Shown one piece after another: positions 1-7,804 of a stretch of DNA of 11,389 nt. The stretch lies in NCBI GenBank assembly GCA_014239895.1, contig JAAZXZ010000124.1:1-11389 (forward strand), read 5' to 3'. The notes under the pieces are model-generated. The model had not been told where the DNA came from and ran no database searches. It saw nothing but the letters and a program-made list of their open reading frames with translations. The position numbers and the translations under genes were made by a program. Position 1 is the first letter of the stretch. Every line of letters begins with the position of its first letter. The DNA comes from Flavobacteriaceae bacterium. GTDB lineage: Bacteria; Bacteroidota; Bacteroidia; Flavobacteriales; Flavobacteriaceae.

Positions 1-1188
1 ATATCGCTTTCTAAAGGATATAGCGGTGTTCATCTAAATACAATTAATAGGTTAATTTTTTTCTATAACGAAGATATTTTTCCTATTATTTATAGTTATG
101 GCTCATTAGGAGCATCAGGAGATTTAGCTCCATTAGCACATTTTTCACTACCTCTTATAGGTAAAGGAAAAGTTGAACATAAGGGGAAAGTTTTTAACAG
201 CTCAACAATATTAAAAAAATTCAATCTTAAACCTGTAAAACTATTATCTAAAGAAGGGCTAGCTCTTTTAAATGGAACGCAATTTATGTGTGCATATGCT
301 ACATCTTTATTGTTTGAATCATACAAAATATCATATTTAGCAGATATGATTTCAGCTATATCTTTAGATGCTTTCGACTGCAGATATGAGCCATTTGATA
401 AAATATTTAATACTATTAGAAATCATCATGGCCAATCTATTGTTTCAAGAAGAATAAATGATTTTTCTAAAGGAAGCAAGATTAAAGACAATAAGAAAGC
501 TAATATTCAAGACCCATATTCTTTTAGATGTATACCTCAAGTTCATGGAGCAACTCTTGATACAATCATTTATGCATCAAAAGTAGTAACTAATGAAATT
601 AACTCTGTCACAGATAATCCTATAATTTCAGTAAAAGATGACAAGATTGTTTCTGGCGGAAATTTTCATGGACAACCCTTAGCATATGTATTAGATTTTT
701 TAAAGATTGCTATTGCTGAACTAGGAAATATATCTGAAAGGAGAATATATAATTTAATATCTGGCAAAAGAGGTTTGCCAGCATTCTTAATACAAGATTC
801 TGGATTAAATTCCGGATTTATGATACCTCAGTATACAGCAGCTAGTATTGTTAGCATAAACAAACAATTTGCTACTCCAGCCAGCATTGACTCTATTACA
901 TCTTCAAATGGTCAAGAAGATCACGTTAGTATGGGCGCCAATTCTGCTATACAGTTAAATGAAATAGTAAAAAATGTTAAATATATACTAGGAATTGAAA
1001 TATTTACAGCAGCACAGGCATTAGAGTTTAGAAAACCATTAAAATCTTCAAGAACGATAGAAAAATTGCTTAGTGATTACAGAAAAAATGTAAGATTTAT
1101 TGAAAAAGACGAAGTAATGCATGATCACATTATTTCATCATTAAATTTCATAGAAAAATTAAATATTAACGAAAAATTAATTATCTGA
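1..1188 (+). CDS. hutH: Histidine ammonia-lyase (aromatic amino acid lyase family), 5' end outside window
   Basis: Partial gene: reading frame 1 is open from the first base, giving 395 codons before the TGA at 1186-1188. The family removes ammonia from histidine to give urocanate in the cytoplasm, the first step of histidine breakdown. The Ala-Ser-Gly triad that cyclises into the MIO prosthetic group is visible residues 38-40, inside GSLGASGDLAPLAH. Other active-site motifs follow in family order: NGTQ (91-94), QDPYSFR (170-176), GNFHG (220-224) and QEDHVSMG (305-312). Spacing from the MIO serine agrees with Pseudomonas HutH, so about 104 N-terminal residues are missing. The missing part carries the substrate-selectivity loop, so tyrosine ammonia-lyase activity cannot be strictly excluded. 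The GQEDHVSMGAN form is, from memory, common in Bacteroidota HutH. The gene converges on clpC with a 12-bp overlap. No other hut gene is visible, and upstream genes cannot be seen. An internal ATG at 286 is not the start, because MIO coding lies upstream of it. Confidence 0.87.
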   Translation: MSLSKGYSGVHLNTINRLIFFYNEDIFPIIYSYGSLGASGDLAPLAHFSLPLIGKGKVEHKGKVFNSSTILKKFNLKPVKLLSKEGLALLNGTQFMCAYATSLLFESYKISYLADMISAISLDAFDCRYEPFDKIFNTIRNHHGQSIVSRRINDFSKGSKIKDNKKANIQDPYSFRCIPQVHGATLDTIIYASKVVTNEINSVTDNPIISVKDDKIVSGGNFHGQPLAYVLDFLKIAIAELGNISERRIYNLISGKRGLPAFLIQDSGLNSGFMIPQYTAASIVSINKQFATPASIDSITSSNGQEDHVSMGANSAIQLNEIVKNVKYILGIEIFTAAQALEFRKPLKSSRTIEKLLSDYRKNVRFIEKDEVMHDHIISSLNFIEKLNINEKLII

Positions 1189-3717
1189 GGCCTTAGATTC
1201 TTTAAGCTTCGAACTTTTTAACACAAGTTTTTCGCCACCTTTTTTATAATCTACCTGAATTATATCACCTTCATTAATTTTTGATTTAAGGATTTCTTCT
1301 GCTATTAAGTCTTCTAAATATTTTTGAATAGCTCTTTTAAGAGGTCTAGCTCCATAATCTTTATCAAACCCTTTTTTAGCTAAGAAGTCTTTAGCTTTTT
1401 TTGTAAGTTTAATTTTATATCCTAATTCATCTATTCTTTCATAAAGCTTTTCTAATTCTATCTCAATTATCTTGTGAATTTCATTGATAGATAAATTATT
1501 GAATATTACTACTTCATCAATTCTGTTTAAGAATTCTGGAGCAAATTTCTTTTTTAAGGCATTAGTTATGGTTTTTTTATTTAAAGAAGATTCTTGTGAT
1601 TTTTTTGCAGATGTTCCAAAGCCTACGCCTATGCCAAAATCTTGTATCTTTTTAGCCCCAAGATTAGAAGTCATTATTATAATAGTATTAGTAAAGTCAA
1701 TTTTCCTACCAACACTATCAGTTAAGTATCCGTCATCAAAAACCTGTAACAGCATGTTAAAAACATCTGGATGAGCTTTTTCTATCTCATCAAGCAATAA
1801 CACTGAATAAGGTTTTCTACGAATCTTTTCAGTTAACTGTCCGCCTTCTTCATACCCTACGTATCCAGGGGGTGCGCCAACAAGTCTAGATATGGCAAAT
1901 TTTTCCATATATTCACTCATATCTACCCTAATTAATGCTTCTTCGTTGTCAAATAGTTCTTTTGCAAGAATTTTGGCTAGTTGAGTTTTTCCTACACCAG
2001 TTTGGCCAAGAAATATAAAAGAACCTATAGGTTTTTTTGGATCTTTCAAGCCTGCTCTATTACGTTGAATTGATTTGACCACATTATCAACTGCATCATC
2101 TTGCCCAATAACTTTCTCTTTGATAAGATTTGACAAGATTGATAATTTATTCAACTCCGTTTCTTTAACTCTATTTAATGGTATTCCGGTCATCATTGAT
2201 ACTACATCAGCAATGTTTTCTTCAGTAACAATTTGCCTATTTTTCTTACATTCTTTCTCCCATTGAGACTGTTCTTTTAAGAGTTTTGATTCTAATATTT
2301 TTTCTTTATCTCTTAATTCAGCAGCAGCTTCGTATTTCTGGTTTTTAACAGCTGAATTCTTTTCAGATTGTATTCCTTCTAAATCTAATTCTAAATCAAT
2401 TATATGTTTTGGGACATTAATATTAATAATATGAACTCTTGATCCTGCTTCATCCAGAGCGTCTATTGCCTTGTCTGGCAAATATCTATCAGTCATATAT
2501 CTAGAAGTTAATTTTACACATGCCAGAACAGCTTCATCAGAATAGGTTACATTATGATGTTCTTCATACTTGTCTTTAATGTTCTTTAAGATTTCAATAG
2601 TCTCATCAACACTTGTAGGTTGAACTATTATTTTTTGAAATCTTCTTTCAAGTGCTCCATCTTTTTCAATAGAGTTTCTATATTCATCTAATGTTGTAGC
2701 TCCAATACATTGAACTTCCCCTCTTGCAAGTGCTGGTTTAAACATGTTTGATGCATCCAAACTTCCCGTAGCTCCTCCAGCACCAACTATTGTGTGGATC
2801 TCATCTATAAATAGAATAACATTTTTATTTTTCTCTATCTCGTTCATTACAGCCTTCATCCTTTCTTCAAATTGTCCTCTATATTTTGTTCCTGCTACGA
2901 GACTTGCTAAATCTAAAGAAATTATTCTCTTATTATAGAGAACCCTTGAAACCTTTTTTTCTATTATTCTAATTGCTAAGCCTTCAGCTATAGCAGATTT
3001 ACCAACACCTGGCTCACCTATCAGTAATGGATTATTTTTTTTACGTCTACTTAATATTTGTGAAACCCGCTGTATCTCTAAATCCCTTCCTATTATTGGA
3101 TCTAAATCATTATTTTCAGCTGAAAATGTGAGATCCTTGCCAAAATTATCTAGAACAGGAGTTGTAGATTTTTTATTCTGTTTTGTTTTAAGAGTTTGTT
3201 TAATACTAGGCTCATTTTCATAGTGTTCAGTTTTATCGCTACTTTTTTGGGATTCTGGAGAAGATGTTTCTTCGTCTCCTATCAGAGATTTAAATTCTTC
3301 TTTTACTGTGCTATAGTTAACCTCAAGTTTATTTAAAATTTTGGTAGTTGGGTCGTTTTCATTTCTAAGAATACATAATAAAAGATGACCAGTGTTTATT
3401 ATAGAACTTTGAAATAGCTTAGCCTCTAGAAAAGTTGTTTTAAGAGCTCTCTCTGCTTGACGCGTTAAATGAAGATTCTTTTTTGAGCTAGTTTTAGCGT
3501 CATCAAAATCAACAGGGTTCAGAGATTCAACTTTTTTTCTTAAAACATTTAAATCTACATCTAAGAAATTTAAAATTTCTATAGCCTTTCCTTCTCCACT
3601 TCTAATCAAGCCTAAGACAAGATGCTCTGTACCAATAAAATCATGACCTAATCTTAAGGCTTCTTCCTTACTGTAAGTAATTACATCTTTTACCCTAGGA
3701 GAAAAATTATCATCCAT
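1177..3717 (-). CDS. clpC: ClpC-type AAA+ unfoldase, ATPase subunit of Clp protease
   Basis: An 846-residue HSP100 unfoldase that, in this family, threads substrates into ClpP in the cytoplasm. Order: paired Clp-N repeats (about 1-145); a charged low-complexity linker (about 146-184); D1 ATPase with Walker A GEPGVGKS (234-241), Walker B ILFIDE (301-306) and arginines 358/359; a coiled middle region with a UVR-like segment (about 459-475) typical of ClpC rather than ClpA or ClpB; D2 ATPase with GQTGVGKT (571-578), LLLDE (640-644) and Arg732. Pore loops show GTKYRG around Tyr279 and GYVG at 618-621. The VGF tripeptide (698-700) sits where ClpP-docking loops occur, supporting a protease partner. 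I chose the ATG at 3717 (MDDNFSPR), which fits the usual ClpC N-terminus; an in-frame TTG at 3732 would add five residues. Divergent from gyrA. No clpP or known ClpC regulator is visible nearby. All catalytic residues are intact. Confidence 0.96.
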   Translation of the reverse strand: MDDNFSPRVKDVITYSKEEALRLGHDFIGTEHLVLGLIRSGEGKAIEILNFLDVDLNVLRKKVESLNPVDFDDAKTSSKKNLHLTRQAERALKTTFLEAKLFQSSIINTGHLLLCILRNENDPTTKILNKLEVNYSTVKEEFKSLIGDEETSSPESQKSSDKTEHYENEPSIKQTLKTKQNKKSTTPVLDNFGKDLTFSAENNDLDPIIGRDLEIQRVSQILSRRKKNNPLLIGEPGVGKSAIAEGLAIRIIEKKVSRVLYNKRIISLDLASLVAGTKYRGQFEERMKAVMNEIEKNKNVILFIDEIHTIVGAGGATGSLDASNMFKPALARGEVQCIGATTLDEYRNSIEKDGALERRFQKIIVQPTSVDETIEILKNIKDKYEEHHNVTYSDEAVLACVKLTSRYMTDRYLPDKAIDALDEAGSRVHIININVPKHIIDLELDLEGIQSEKNSAVKNQKYEAAAELRDKEKILESKLLKEQSQWEKECKKNRQIVTEENIADVVSMMTGIPLNRVKETELNKLSILSNLIKEKVIGQDDAVDNVVKSIQRNRAGLKDPKKPIGSFIFLGQTGVGKTQLAKILAKELFDNEEALIRVDMSEYMEKFAISRLVGAPPGYVGYEEGGQLTEKIRRKPYSVLLLDEIEKAHPDVFNMLLQVFDDGYLTDSVGRKIDFTNTIIIMTSNLGAKKIQDFGIGVGFGTSAKKSQESSLNKKTITNALKKKFAPEFLNRIDEVVIFNNLSINEIHKIIEIELEKLYERIDELGYKIKLTKKAKDFLAKKGFDKDYGARPLKRAIQKYLEDLIAEEILKSKINEGDIIQVDYKKGGEKLVLKSSKLKESKASDN

Positions 3718-3732
3718 TAAATTAATTTTCAA

Positions 3733-3764
3733 TAAATGTAGGAATTCTTATATTCTTAAACAAT
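3733..3764 (-). promoter_or_regulatory. Candidate clpC promoter
   Basis: Reading the minus strand, ATTG (3764-3761) is followed by exactly 20 bases and then TACATTTA (3740-3733). This resembles the Bacteroidota pattern TTTG-N19-21-TAnnTTTG, with one mismatch in each element. It would place the transcript start about 10 bases before the chosen ATG at 3717, giving a very short leader. The match is moderate and the region is A/T-rich, so chance occurrence is possible. Confidence 0.3.
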
Positions 3765-3811
3765 ATGTGATTATAATATTTATAAGATTTTTATATTCTA
3801 ATTTTAACATA

Positions 3812-3830
3812 AATTATTTCACAAATAATT
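3812..3830. repeat. Perfect 8+3+8 inverted repeat between clpC and gyrA
   Basis: AATTATTT (3812-3819) is followed by CAC and then by its exact reverse complement AAATAATT (3823-3830). The dyad lies mid-way in the divergent clpC-gyrA spacer, about 60 bp upstream of the candidate gyrA -7 element. An A7-CTC-T6 tract (3837-3852) follows directly. It could be an operator or a structural element. A/T-only arms in an A/T-rich spacer make chance more likely than the perfect symmetry suggests. Confidence 0.45.
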
Positions 3831-3889
3831 GTTAATAAAAAAACTCTTTTTTACTGTCATTTTAACCTTATTTCATGGGTTAAATTTAT

Positions 3890-3897
3890 TATATTTG
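3890..3897 (+). promoter_or_regulatory. Candidate gyrA promoter, -7 element
   Basis: TATATTTG is an exact match to the Bacteroidota -7 consensus TAnnTTTG. It sits 40 bases upstream of the gyrA ATG, implying a leader of about 30-35 bases. No TTTG-like -33 element is found 19-21 bases upstream. This is the only perfect plus-strand -7 match noticed in the spacer. Confidence 0.45.
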
Positions 3898-3937
3898 TTG
3901 TATGAGATTTTTAAGCAAAAATTAAAGATAATTATAT

Positions 3938-6508
3938 ATGAATGACGGTGAAAAATTAATACCAATTAATATTGAAGATCAAATGAAATCAGCATACATT
4001 GACTATTCAATGTCTGTTATCGTTTCTAGAGCACTTCCTGACGTAAGAGATGGGTTAAAGCCAGTACACAGAAGAGTTCTTTACGGAATGCACGATATGG
4101 GTGTTAAATCTACTACTGCATATAAAAAATCAGCTAGAATTGTTGGTGATGTCATGGGTAAGTATCATCCACATGGAGATTCTTCTGTTTATGACACAAT
4201 GGTTCGTATGGCACAGGAATGGAGCCTTAGATACTTATTGGTTGATGGTCAAGGGAACTTTGGGTCAATAGACGGAGATAGTCCAGCAGCAATGAGATAT
4301 ACTGAAGCTAGAATGCAAAAAATTTCAGAAGAAATGCTTGCTGATATTGAAAAGGATACTGTAGATCATAAATTAAATTTTGATGATAGTCTTAAAGAGC
4401 CAACAGTTCTGCCTACAAAAATTCCTGCTCTTTTAATAAATGGAGCTTCTGGTATAGCAGTTGGTATGGCAACAAATATTGCACCTCATAACCTAACTGA
4501 AGTTATAGATGGTACAATTGAATATGTCAATAACAATGATATAGAAATTGATGAATTAATGAAATTTGTGAAAGCCCCAGATTTTCCTACAGGTGGTATA
4601 ATTTATGGTTATGAAGGAGTTAAAGATGCTTTCCATACCGGAAGAGGGAGAATTGTTGTTCGAGCTAAAGCTGAAATTGAAGAAGTTAATGGTAGAGAAT
4701 GTATAATAGTTTCAGAAATCCCATATCAAGTAAATAAATCTGAACTTATAAAGAAGATTGCAAACTTAGTTAATGACAAAAAAATTGAAGGAATTTCTAC
4801 AATAAGAGATGAATCTGATAGAAATGGTATGAGAATTGTATTTGTGCTAAAAAGAGATGCAATACCAAATATTGTCTTAAATAAATTATACAAATACTCT
4901 CAACTTCAATCTTCATTTAGTGTTAACAACGTATGTCTTGTAAAAGGTAGGCCTAGAATACTTAATCTAAAACAGATGATTAAGTATTTTGTTGAGCATA
5001 GACATGAAGTTGTTGTAAGAAGAACCAAATATGAATTAAAGAAGGCCGAAGAAAGATGTCATATTCTAGAAGGATTAATTATTGCATCAGATAACATAGA
5101 TGATGTTATTAAGTTAATTAGAGCGTCCAAAAATGCTGATGAGGCTAGAGAGAGCCTAATAAGTAAATATAAGTTATCTGAAATTCAGTCAAAGGCAATT
5201 GTTGAAATGCGTTTAAGACAACTTACTGGATTAGAACAAGATAAGCTAAGAAACGAGTATAATGAAATTAAAGAACTAATCACTGATCTTAAAAACATCT
5301 TAGATACAGAAGATAGAAGAATGGAAATTATTATTAACGAATTAATTGAAGTTAGAAAGAAATATGGTGATGAAAGAAGATCTAGAATAGAATATTCTGG
5401 AGGAGATTTATCTATTGAAGATATGATCCCAGATGAAAAAGTTGTTATTACTATTTCACATGCTGGATATATAAAAAGAACTCCACTAGATGCATATAGA
5501 GTACAGAATAGAGGAGGGGTTGGTCAAAAAGCTTCTACAACTAGAAATGAAGACTTTCTGGAGAAACTTTTTATTGGAACAAATCACCAATACATGTTAT
5601 TTTTTACTCAAAAAGGAAAGTGTTTTTGGATGAGAGTATATGAAATTCCTGAAGGAAGTAGAACATCAAAAGGTAGAGCTATTCAAAATTTAATTAATAT
5701 CGAACAAGATGACAAGGTGAAAGCTTTTATATGTACAAAAGATTTAAAGGATGAAGATTATATAAACCAACATTATGTAATAATGGCTACCAAAAAAGGG
5801 CAAGTAAAGAAAACATCTCTAGAAAAGTATTCAAGACCACGTATCAATGGTATTAATGCAATAACTATTAAAGAAGGTGATGAATTACTTGTTGCAAAAC
5901 TAACTAATGGAGAGAGTCAGGTTATGATGGCATTAAAATCGGGTAAAGCTATTAGATTTGAAGAAGTTAAAACCAGACCTATGGGAAGAAGCGCCTCCGG
6001 AGTAAGGGGAATAAGACTCCAACATGATAAAGATGAAGTTATAGGTATGGTATCTGTTAATGATATGGAAAGCAATATACTAGTTGTCTCATCTAATGGA
6101 TATGGTAAGAGATCAAAGCTAGAAGATTATAGAGTAACCAATAGAGGAGGCAAAGGTGTTAAAACTATTTCTATTACTGATAAAACAGGAAGTTTAGTTT
6201 CAATAAAGAATGTTAATGACACTAATGGCTTAATGATAATAAATAAATCTGGTATTGCTATTAGAATGGCTGTTAAAGATCTTAGGGTAATGGGAAGGGC
6301 AACTCAAGGAGTCAAGTTAATTAATATAAAAAAGGGAGACTCTATAGCTGCTGTTGCAAAGGTTATGCACGAAGAACAAGATGAACAAGAAGAAACTCTT
6401 GTGCAGACTGAAGACACAGCATCAAGTGAGGTAGAGAATGTTATAGAGTCAAACAAAGATATATCTCTTGAGATAACAAATGAAGAACAAGAAAATACTG
6501 AAGAATAA
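3938..6508 (+). CDS. gyrA: DNA gyrase subunit A
   Basis: An 856-residue type IIA topoisomerase subunit. With GyrB it forms the A2B2 enzyme that introduces negative supercoils using ATP. The winged-helix/tower region (about 1-500) contains the DNA-cleaving tyrosine Tyr121 in AAMRYTE. The quinolone-contact helix reads GDSSVYD (80-86), so the Ser and Asp equivalent to E. coli Ser83 and Asp87 are present as Ser82 and Asp86. The C-terminal DNA-wrapping beta-pinwheel covers about 505-810. It has a GyrA-box-like QNRGGVG (523-529) and a second related NRGGKG (735-740). Residues 811-856 form a strongly acidic Glu/Asp/Ser/Thr tail; in E. coli an acidic tail modulates wrapping. The ATG is preceded by A/T-rich sequence without a Shine-Dalgarno motif. 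Motifs through the C-terminal domain, such as RPRINGINAITI, favour GyrA of Bacteroidota over ParC. The TPR gene starts 15 bp downstream and is probably co-transcribed. Confidence 0.98.
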   Translation: MNDGEKLIPINIEDQMKSAYIDYSMSVIVSRALPDVRDGLKPVHRRVLYGMHDMGVKSTTAYKKSARIVGDVMGKYHPHGDSSVYDTMVRMAQEWSLRYLLVDGQGNFGSIDGDSPAAMRYTEARMQKISEEMLADIEKDTVDHKLNFDDSLKEPTVLPTKIPALLINGASGIAVGMATNIAPHNLTEVIDGTIEYVNNNDIEIDELMKFVKAPDFPTGGIIYGYEGVKDAFHTGRGRIVVRAKAEIEEVNGRECIIVSEIPYQVNKSELIKKIANLVNDKKIEGISTIRDESDRNGMRIVFVLKRDAIPNIVLNKLYKYSQLQSSFSVNNVCLVKGRPRILNLKQMIKYFVEHRHEVVVRRTKYELKKAEERCHILEGLIIASDNIDDVIKLIRASKNADEARESLISKYKLSEIQSKAIVEMRLRQLTGLEQDKLRNEYNEIKELITDLKNILDTEDRRMEIIINELIEVRKKYGDERRSRIEYSGGDLSIEDMIPDEKVVITISHAGYIKRTPLDAYRVQNRGGVGQKASTTRNEDFLEKLFIGTNHQYMLFFTQKGKCFWMRVYEIPEGSRTSKGRAIQNLINIEQDDKVKAFICTKDLKDEDYINQHYVIMATKKGQVKKTSLEKYSRPRINGINAITIKEGDELLVAKLTNGESQVMMALKSGKAIRFEEVKTRPMGRSASGVRGIRLQHDKDEVIGMVSVNDMESNILVVSSNGYGKRSKLEDYRVTNRGGKGVKTISITDKTGSLVSIKNVNDTNGLMIINKSGIAIRMAVKDLRVMGRATQGVKLINIKKGDSIAAVAKVMHEEQDEQEETLVQTEDTASSEVENVIESNKDISLEITNEEQENTEE

Positions 6509-6523
6509 TTTAATTTTAAAATT

Positions 6524-7804
6524 ATGAATAAAAATATATTAATAACACTTGCATTCCTTTTCATTAATGTAACATATGCTCAAAAAAAGGAATTAAAATT
6601 TGCTGAAAGAAACATAAAATCTGAAGATTACTCAACTGCTAAACAAAATATACAGTTGGCAGAAAAATTAATCAGTCAAATGGATGCAAAAACAATTGTA
6701 AAATATCATTATTTAAAAGGCGTAGCATATTATGCAAATGGAAATTCAAATATTGAAGAATCTAGCGTTGCATTAAAGAGTTTAAATAAATCTATTGATC
6801 TAGAATCTGAATCAAGTACTAAGCTTTATACTTCCAAAGCAGAGGGATGGAGAATAGAAATGCTTAATAGATTTGTTGAGGATTCAAAAAATAGCCTTGA
6901 AAACGAGAACTATAATGATGCATACTTAAATTTAGAGATGTCTTACAGAGTTTCTCCAAGAGACACACTTTATTTGTATAATTCAGCCTTAATTGCAACA
7001 GAAAATAAAGACTTTGATCAAGCTTTAGCATTCTACAATGAGTTAATTGATATAGAATTTACAGGTATTACCACAAATTATTATGCGATTGAAAAATCAA
7101 CTGGTGAAAATCAAGGATTTACTGGCCCTGATCAAAGAGAGCTATTTATTAAAGCTGGCACCCATGAAAACCCTACTGATGTGGAATTAGAATCAGTCGA
7201 GATGAATATATTTAGATCTATGGCGGCTATTTATAAAAATAAGAATGAATATGAAAAGTCATTGCGCTATATTGAAAGAGGTAAAAATATAGACGAAAAT
7301 GACATCAATATTATATTGTTAGAATCTAATATAAGATGGGAAATGGGAGATGTGGAGTCCTATGAAAAACTAATAACGAGAGCGCTAGAAATAGAGCCAG
7401 ACAATGTTGATTTACACTTTAATTTAGGTGTTATATCTTCTGATAAAGGAGACATTGACAAAGCAATGTATCACTATAACAAGGCTATTGAAATAGATTC
7501 TACCTACACGAAAGCACATTTAAACGCTGCAGCCTTAGTCTTGCAAAAAGAACAATCAATTATTGAAGAAATGAATTCATTAGGCACTTCTAATGCAGAT
7601 TATAATAGATATGATGAGCTTAAAATAGTTAGAGAAGACCTATACAAATCAGCAATACCTTATCTAGAATCTGTTTATAAGCTTGATAACAAAAATCTCA
7701 GTGCAGTTAGAACATTAAGAAATATATATTCAGCAATTGACGACATGGATAATTATAAAAAATTTAAAGCTATTGCTGAAGATCTTGAAAGTAAAATTGA
7801 TTAA
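6524..7804 (+). CDS. Exported TPR-repeat protein downstream of gyrA
   Basis: A 426-residue protein with a clear Sec signal peptide: Lys near the N-terminus, a hydrophobic core ILITLAFLFINV, and a likely cut after TYA at residue 19. Gln follows and there is no lipobox Cys, so it is probably soluble periplasmic. The mature part is almost all helical tetratricopeptide-like repeats. The clearest are residues 151-180 (NSALIATENKDFDQALAFYN), 229-258 (AAIYKNKNEYEKSLRYIERG) and 295-328 (FNLGVISSDKGDIDKAMYHYN). TPR arrays are protein-binding scaffolds; no enzymatic domain is seen, so the partner and role are unknown. It starts 15 bp after gyrA behind the A/T palindrome AATTTTAAAATT (6512-6523), without a Shine-Dalgarno motif, suggesting co-transcription. 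From memory, a secreted TPR protein after gyrA recurs in Flavobacteriia, but I cannot verify this here. Its stop codon overlaps that of the convergent peptidase gene. Confidence 0.9.
   Translation: MNKNILITLAFLFINVTYAQKKELKFAERNIKSEDYSTAKQNIQLAEKLISQMDAKTIVKYHYLKGVAYYANGNSNIEESSVALKSLNKSIDLESESSTKLYTSKAEGWRIEMLNRFVEDSKNSLENENYNDAYLNLEMSYRVSPRDTLYLYNSALIATENKDFDQALAFYNELIDIEFTGITTNYYAIEKSTGENQGFTGPDQRELFIKAGTHENPTDVELESVEMNIFRSMAAIYKNKNEYEKSLRYIERGKNIDENDINIILLESNIRWEMGDVESYEKLITRALEIEPDNVDLHFNLGVISSDKGDIDKAMYHYNKAIEIDSTYTKAHLNAAALVLQKEQSIIEEMNSLGTSNADYNRYDELKIVREDLYKSAIPYLESVYKLDNKNLSAVRTLRNIYSAIDDMDNYKKFKAIAEDLESKID

Noticed and set aside
96..326. Open frame on the minus strand opposite hutH
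   Set aside because: It lies antisense to the MIO-coding part of hutH, has no recognisable domain, and the hutH frame is clearly the coding one.
1153..1180. Direct repeat GAAAAATTAA at the hutH end
   Set aside because: Both copies are ordinary Glu-Lys-Leu coding in an A/T-rich gene; there is no sign of an insertion-site duplication.
1484..2938. Three plus-strand open frames (1484-1774, 2075-2266, 2744-2938) opposite clpC
   Set aside because: They are antisense shadows of well-conserved ClpC coding sequence and show no family motifs.
3718..3732. TTG start at 3732 for clpC, adding five residues
   Set aside because: The ATG at 3717 gives MDDNFSPR, the expected ClpC N-terminus; the extra residues look like leader sequence.
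4175..4198. Quinolone-resistance changes in gyrA
   Set aside because: The Ser and Asp positions of the resistance-determining helix are the susceptible-type residues (Ser82, Asp86).
6304..6564. Minus-strand open frame across the gyrA/TPR junction
   Set aside because: Its Ser/Cys-rich product is the complement of the acidic GyrA tail codons; no start context or motif supports it.
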